64,000 nt of DNA from Antedon mediterranea (taxonomy: Eukaryota; Echinodermata; Crinoidea; Comatulida; Antedonidae). A program made the position numbers and the translations under genes. Under the pieces are notes generated by a model that did no database searches, was not told the DNA's origin, and saw only the letters and a program-made list of their open reading frames with translations. Positions 58,610 through 64,000 of this stretch are shown here, piece by piece (the stretch's first letter is position 1; each line of letters opens with the position of its first letter). The stretch is from the NCBI RefSeq assembly GCF_964355755.1, contig NC_092671.1:5159001-5223000 (forward strand). The letters are read 5' to 3'.

Positions 58610-61147
58610 ATGCCATTTTCTACTGAAGAAGTGGTTGAAGCGCTAAATGATGCCCGTTTTCTAGGACTTGATGCTACCGACAGAGCGACAATTGGTGACA
58701 TGGCTACCGAATTTTTTAGCAACAGGCTAGAGGAAGATAGTGAGGAGGACAGTAGTGAGTCTGAGGAGGAGCTTGATTTTGGTATTCCTGAAGCGGAAGA
58801 AAAATCTGAAATTGAAGATGTGGACATGAGTGAGGGGGAGGAAGATGGGCCCATGCCTGCTGTTGTTGTCGACCCTGGCCTAGACATCGTAAACGGTTTG
58901 TTGAACCAGGGAGGGATGGAAGATTGGGCAGGCCCAGCTAATGAAGACGAACGTACTGCTATACAAACATTTAGACGCTGTCGTTGCCCCAGAAATCGAG
59001 ACCAAGCTAACCCGAACCCATGCCTCAATCAATTCGAAGAAGAGTATGTCTTAAACCTCAGGGCACAAATGCAAGAACTTTCAGCCGTAGAAAGAAAAAT
59101 GTTTCTAATGGGGAAAATAAGTGCCACAATAAAAAATACGGCACAGACACAGAAGTCAAGAAGGTCGGTACAAAGCGAAAGACAAAAATCCCGCATAACC
59201 TATTTGGTTGAAGGCCAGAAAGTTTGCCGACAATCTTTTGAATACATGCATTCGTAAGTATTTTTTTAAATTAATTTTTTGTCAAAGCAAACTAAACAAT
59301 CAAACATTCATTAACCGAACTTAGCATAAAAATAATTATGATTTTGATATTTAATTTCTCTGTACATTTATATTTTTTAGCATATCCAATTGTCAACTTC
59401 AGGGAATTATCTCCCATTACAAGACTACAGGCGTCACACCACCGCTAAAAAAGTCTGGGGGTCGACGATTTAGCAAAACAGCGCTTTCTGAAACTGATGT
59501 CCGCCATGTTGTGGGGTACATAAGTAACTATGCAGTATTCAACGGAATGGTTATACCAGGCAGAGTGAGAGGTGTTAAGTGCCAGGATCCGAGAGTGCGG
59601 CTCCTGCCGTCGTGTGAAACCAAGTCAGGTGTGTGGCGGAAACACAAGGCTCAGCTGATGGATGTTAATGAAAGGCGAATTACAGCAGGTAATGAACAGA
59701 AATAAGCTACTGTAGTTTGCCTTAAATGTTTCTATTCTAAAATTGTGTTGCATTTCAGCTTGATTAATAATTAATAGTATTAATAATACAAATTGGTGCA
59801 TTTTTTCTTAAAGGTCACAGTGAGATCAGAATCATCAAACGGACAACGTTCTCCAAGGTTTGGAGGCAATTCTGCCCATTCATCCTGACAACAAAGCCAC
59901 GGAGTGATCTATGCTGGGTATGTCAGAAGAACAACAGTGCTGTCTACCGCTCAGCAAATCAAACAGAAGCACAGAAAAATGCACAGTTAGAAGCGCAATT
60001 GGAACACCTACGTGTGGTTCACCTTGAAAGGGATTTGTTGAGATCGATGATTGCGGATGCAAAGGCAGTCATTACAGATGAAAGACTAGGACCAAACGCA
60101 CCATGTTCGCGAAAGATTACGATGCACTATTCGTTTGACTTTGCGCAACAAGTAAGCTACCCCTCGGACCCCTTGCAACCAGGCCCAACTTACTTTATTT
60201 GCACCCGCAAATTGGGCATTTTTGGAATAGCCTGCGAGGCAGTTCCTCAACAGCAAAACTTTTTAATTGATGAAGGTGTAGCCATTTCCAAAGGATCTAA
60301 TGTTGTAATTTCCTATGTTCATGATTTTTTCTTGGATGGTGGATTGGGAGAGGAACATTGTCTGCTACACTGCGACAATTGTAGCGGACAAAACAAGAAC
60401 AAGTATGTTTTATGGTACTTGGCATGGCGAACAATGCATGGCTTGCACAAGTCAATCGGATTAAATTTCCTCATCGCAGGGCATACTAAGTTTGCTCCAG
60501 ACCAGGGGTTTGGTTTACTGAAGCAACGTTTCAAGAAGTGCATGGTTAGTTGCTTAGATGACATGAAGAAGGTCGTGGAAACATCATCTCACTCTGGGTA
60601 CAACAAAGCCAAGATAGTTGGAGCAGAAGATGGTACGATGCATGTCCCTGCATACAATTGGCAGACGTTCCTGGAACCATTTTTCAAGCCACTACCGCAA
60701 ATCAAGTCTCTTCATCACATGAGGTTCGTTTTTTATTCTATTACTTAACATTCTGTAACCCACAGCTCTATATTTATGTGATCTTTTAAAAATTATTTGG
60801 ATTCATTTAATTCACAGCTTGTTGCATTATTACTATTTTCTCTGTTTATTTACAAAAAAATCGTCTCTTTTTTATACAGATTTTGCTGTGATAATCCAGG
60901 AATGGTATTCTACAAGAAATATTCAGACAGTCCTGAACAATCTTTCCAGCTCCTTCGGAATCTGGACGTTCTCCCGCCAGTTGAGCTGCCTACGCCTATA
61001 GTGCCTCCTGGCTTGACGTACGAACGACAGCTGTATCTGCACAATTCAGTCCGTGAGTTTTGTACAGAGGAAACACAAGACATTGTGTGCCCAAGACCAG
61101 TCCGTGAAGACGAAGAGCCACCTAGACGCCGTCAGAGAGTCCGTTAA
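58610..61147 (+). CDS. Putative transposase, DUF7869-like, four exons
   Basis: Exons 58610-59253, 59381-59688, 59814-60723 and 60880-61147 join through three GT-AG introns (127, 125 and 156 bp) into 709 residues with no internal stop. Order of features: an acidic N-terminus (41-80), CRCPRNRD...PC (124-138), MQELSAVERKMFLMGKI, TYLVEGQKVCRQSFEYMH, the exon 2 segment HVVGYISNYAVFNGMVIPGR with LLPSCETKSGVW, then TFSKVWRQFCPF with a zinc-type CWVCQ. Exon 3 has YSFDFAQQ (D426), the hallmark HCDNCSGQNKNKYVLWY (D505) and GHTKFAPDQGFGLLKQRF (D547). The C-terminus is basic (PPRRRQRVR). The DNCSGQNKN family is widespread and multi-copy in invertebrates and is what I know as DUF7869. An RNase-H-like catalytic core is inferred, not shown. 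AATAAA signals lie near 61226-61245. Confidence 0.85.
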
Positions 61148-61694
61148 ATAATTAATCAAAAAAAAATTGTATTCATTAAATACTGTACAATGCATATAAT
61201 TTAACAATATACTAGTTGCATTGAAATAAATAATAAATAAATAAACCAGGAGTTCTTATAGACTAATAAAATAAGATAAAACATTAGTGTAATGAACATG
61301 CATAAATTCTAAAAAAACAGGTGCGTTGTTATTGGTTATATCTATTGAATCTGTGTAAATAAAGTTTTGAAATTTTGTCAGAATACTTGTCTATGTGTAT
61401 TTTATAAGTGTGCCAAGTTTGGTGGTTGTTTGACCTTAGGAACCTAGCTGTTGCTATGGAGATTTGACAGTGGTATGTGTAGGAGGAGTGATTTTTTGTA
61501 TGATTAACCTTGAGAGCGTATTTCTTGAAAAGTCACTTCCTGTTGATTGGGTATCCATGTCTTGAACTCCTCTTATAGAAAATGTTTAGAGCATAGTTAT
61601 ATATCATGTTATACATCATTTTAAAGCTTAATATATGTACATTATGAATACACTAATAACTCAGTTTTTATAAATGTCAACTTATCTCTGATTT

Positions 61695-61714
61695 TGCCAT
61701 GCCGGGTCTCATAT
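61695..61714 (-). repeat. Right terminal inverted repeat
   Basis: TGCCATGCCGGGTCTCATAT, the exact inverse of 57948-57967. Confidence 0.9.
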
Positions 61715-61772
61715 TTAAAGGCCTTTTTATACCTTCAGGCCCTGCTCAGGGGCCCTGGGCTTAGAGAGCACT
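61715..61772. repeat. Remainder of an older repeat interrupted by the transposon
   Basis: 'TTCAGGCCCTGCTCAGGGG' and 'GGGCTTAGAGAGCAC' read like the far side of the GGCATAACG...GGCC repeat at 57870-57947. The link is inferred. Confidence 0.35.
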
Positions 61773-61776
61773 CATA

Positions 61777-62650
61777 GGCCCCGTTTCTGCTGCCAAAAAT
61801 ATACCGTATATATACGGTATATTTTATATACGGTATATTTTTTGGCAGCAGAAATGGGTCTCATAAAAAATATACCGTATATATATGCGGTATATATACC
61901 GTATAAATATCCCCATCGTTTGTGGATATTATACGGTATATTCCAAAATATACCGTATATTTCGTACCCCATTTCTGCTGCACTCAAAATATACCGTAAA
62001 TGTGACCCGACTCGTGACACGAGGTCAAAAACTAACAGAGCGCGACGCGTTTGTTTTGGTTTTTCTGCTGCATTGAAAGTTGAAACACACGTGTAAAAGC
62101 AAGCAACAGATCAAAATGTCACTGTGGACCGAACAAATCACTATTTTTGCAATTCAATTGTGGGGGGAAGCGAAGGTTGGGGGGGAGACTGCATGGCAAC
62201 AGAAGAGATACCGAGATTTTAATTACAATAAATCGAATGTTCTTACACGACAACAACGTGATGTAAAATCATGGTAAAATACTGTAATAGAAAATGGAAA
62301 TTAAAACGGCAATATAGGATAATATAGCATAATATAAACTCAATTTGAATAACAGAGTTTATTTATAGTGACATTTCTAGATTGTGCTTGTATGTGCGGT
62401 GTAAATTCGTTGCCACTTCTGCTCATTAGATTTAAAATAGAAAGCAATGCTGTCATGTAACCTCACTACACGAGACTCTAGGTCAATCCATACTTCCGTC
62501 TCACGAAATGCATTTTGGGTAATGAAAGCCAACTTTTTTACAACCCACCCACGAAGTATGTGCAGCGGAAACGGTGCACGAATTTCATATACGGTATATT
62601 TATACGGTATATTTATACGGTATATTTTGGGTTGGCAGCAGAAACGGGCC
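61777..62650 (+). mobile_element. MITE-like element with TATACGGTATA palindromes
   Basis: Left terminus GGCCCCGTTTCTGCTGCC and right terminus GGCAGCAGAAACGGGCC (62634-62650) are inverted and flanked by a 4-bp duplication CATA (61773-61776 and 62651-62654). The left end is itself a hairpin: an inverted copy GGCAGCAGAAATGGGTC closes at 61860. Ten or so TATACCGTATA-type motifs in both orientations lie in the first 220 bp and again at 62586-62631. No coding frame of note. Confidence 0.85.
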
Positions 62651-63948
62651 CATAGAAAACATTAGCACACCTGAATGCAATTGATAATTAATAGGGAAAC
62701 AATAATAAACAAATTAATGAAAACTTTAAAAACAACTGGTCTTCAGCAACTATAAAACCATCATACCGAGAGAATTAATTATTTATTTGAAACTTATCAG
62801 AGCAGTAAATCTCTCAGATTGAACCAAGTAAAACGGCAATTTATAACCATAATATTCTTTCAGCACAAGACGGTCAATATAATTTGAGCGAAACATTAAG
62901 ATTTTTTTCCAGTTCTTTTTTATTCTGCTAATGTGCAACATTTGTTAAATACATTATGCGTTATTTAATAGTTTCTATATCGTAATTTTTCCGTAACAAA
63001 TCAAAGCATGTACTGTACGTAAAGTCAATTGAAGTTAAATTGCACTGGGAGTTTGCTAGCCTAGAGTGGTTTTAGTACAGCGACCGGACTTGCACTAAAT
63101 CGTTCTCTGCAAATGTGTTCTTCACATTATGTTAAAAATGTTCTGTAAACTAATATTTAATGCGTCTATTCATCATTCACGAACAAAGCATGAACAATGT
63201 ATCCCAAATGTTTTCCCCAAAGACAATAGCTTTATTATCCATAAGCTAAAGTGTAAACAATACCAAAGCTTTCTTGCAAAATACAAATGGGCTCAGATTT
63301 AAATAATGGACAGTTAATAAATCACTGAATTGAAATCACAAAAACATCAATTAAATCAGTTTAAATTCATCAGAAATTGAATACAATTTATATATTTGTT
63401 GATAGGAATCCTACTTAATTTTATTTAATCACAATTATTAATTCTTTTTAGTAATCATTATTTAAGATTTCTATGGATGGAAGCAAATAACTTTATTATT
63501 TTTTACATGGTCCATTCAAAGTCTGGTTTATAAATCTCGCGTTTCAAGTTTTTGGAGAAAAAATACATCTTAAAAAATAAATAAGCTTAAATAAAACAGA
63601 AACTTGTACGGATATGCAATGTACATTCAAACAAAATGTGAAATCTTTTAAATTAAACTTTCACCAACCTATTATATAGCATCTTTCATGATGATGTGAT
63701 TAAGTAGTGATGATATATGTATGTACGAGTAATAAAACGTTATTGTAAACAAAAATGGAAGTATTATTATCATTTTGGCAATAAAATTTACATCGAAACG
63801 GGAGGTCAATGAATCGGATACTAAATGCACTACATTTTGTCCAGTTTTGCAGTAATTCTCAAACATTTTTTTTAATCCATAAAAAAAGGAGTGAAATACG
63901 ATAGTTACAAATTCCTTTTTGGAATTTTGGAAACTGAAATTTCTGTAA
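62651..63948. other. No supported gene
   Basis: AT-rich, with no feature recognised. Confidence 0.55.
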
Positions 63949-64000
63949 GGGCCTGTTTCTGCTGCATAAAAATAACCGGTTAAAATCGGTGTGAATAAAT
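63949..64000 (+). mobile_element. MITE-like left end, CTGTTTCTGCTGC family, cut by window end
   Basis: GGGCCTGTTTCTGCTGC then ATAAAAATAACCGGTTAAAA and TCGGTG, matching the left end at 41491. The rest lies outside the window. Confidence 0.7.

Larger units (their letters stand above)
57948..61714 (+). mobile_element. DNA transposon with DUF7869-like gene and 20-bp inverted termini
   Basis: ATATGAGACCCGGCATGGCA at 57948-57967 is repeated exactly inverted at 61695-61714. The 3.77-kb element encloses one spliced gene (58610-61147) on the plus strand and nothing else obvious. Because the outer ATAT is self-complementary, the target duplication may be ATAT, or TA within it. Identical termini and an intact gene suggest a recent insertion. 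The transposase role is inferred from this arrangement. Confidence 0.85.

Overview
The window is AT-rich, intron-rich animal DNA, most likely from a marine invertebrate deuterostome such as an echinoderm. The evidence is a complete multi-exon TEAD transcription factor gene, GT-AG introns throughout, an LTR element of the Gmr1-like type known from deuterostomes, and many MITE-like and minisatellite repeats. The species call is an inference; no ribosomal or mitochondrial marker is present.

Layout. 1-2.4 kb: no gene seen, with two dispersed repeats. 2.47-9.45 kb: a 22-bp minisatellite split by a 6.1-kb Ty3/Gypsy-like LTR retrotransposon (3298-9392, 5-bp target duplication CTTCT). Its integrase is encoded before its reverse transcriptase, and its reading frame is broken twice. 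9.5-14.4 kb: mostly featureless, with dispersed repeats. 14.5-16.9 kb: a striking tandem array built from two alternating long palindromes. 17-22.4 kb: no gene, with a degenerate minisatellite.

22.44-49.67 kb, minus strand: a TEAD (scalloped-type) gene reconstructed exon by exon. Twelve coding exons join in one frame to 417 residues. The exon for the DNA-recognition helix of the TEA domain is present twice, as two 63-nt, phase-0, differently coding versions 88 bp apart, the signature of mutually exclusive splicing. The introns hold minisatellites, SINE-like tRNA relatives and MITEs, plus an unassigned exon-like segment at 46.7 kb.

49.7-57.9 kb: upstream of the first TEAD coding exon; it holds a 1-kb 18-bp minisatellite made of homogenised blocks, and a MITE. 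57.95-61.71 kb: an apparently intact DNA transposon with 20-bp inverted termini. It carries a four-exon gene whose joined frame is 709 residues and resembles a widespread but poorly characterised invertebrate family (DUF7869-like, from memory). 61.78-62.65 kb: a MITE-like element with TATACGGTATA palindromes; two other copies of its terminal family lie at 41.5 kb and at the window end.

The host gene is TEAD, the DNA-binding partner of YAP/Yorkie in Hippo signalling. Nearly all the rest is repeats and mobile DNA around and inside it.
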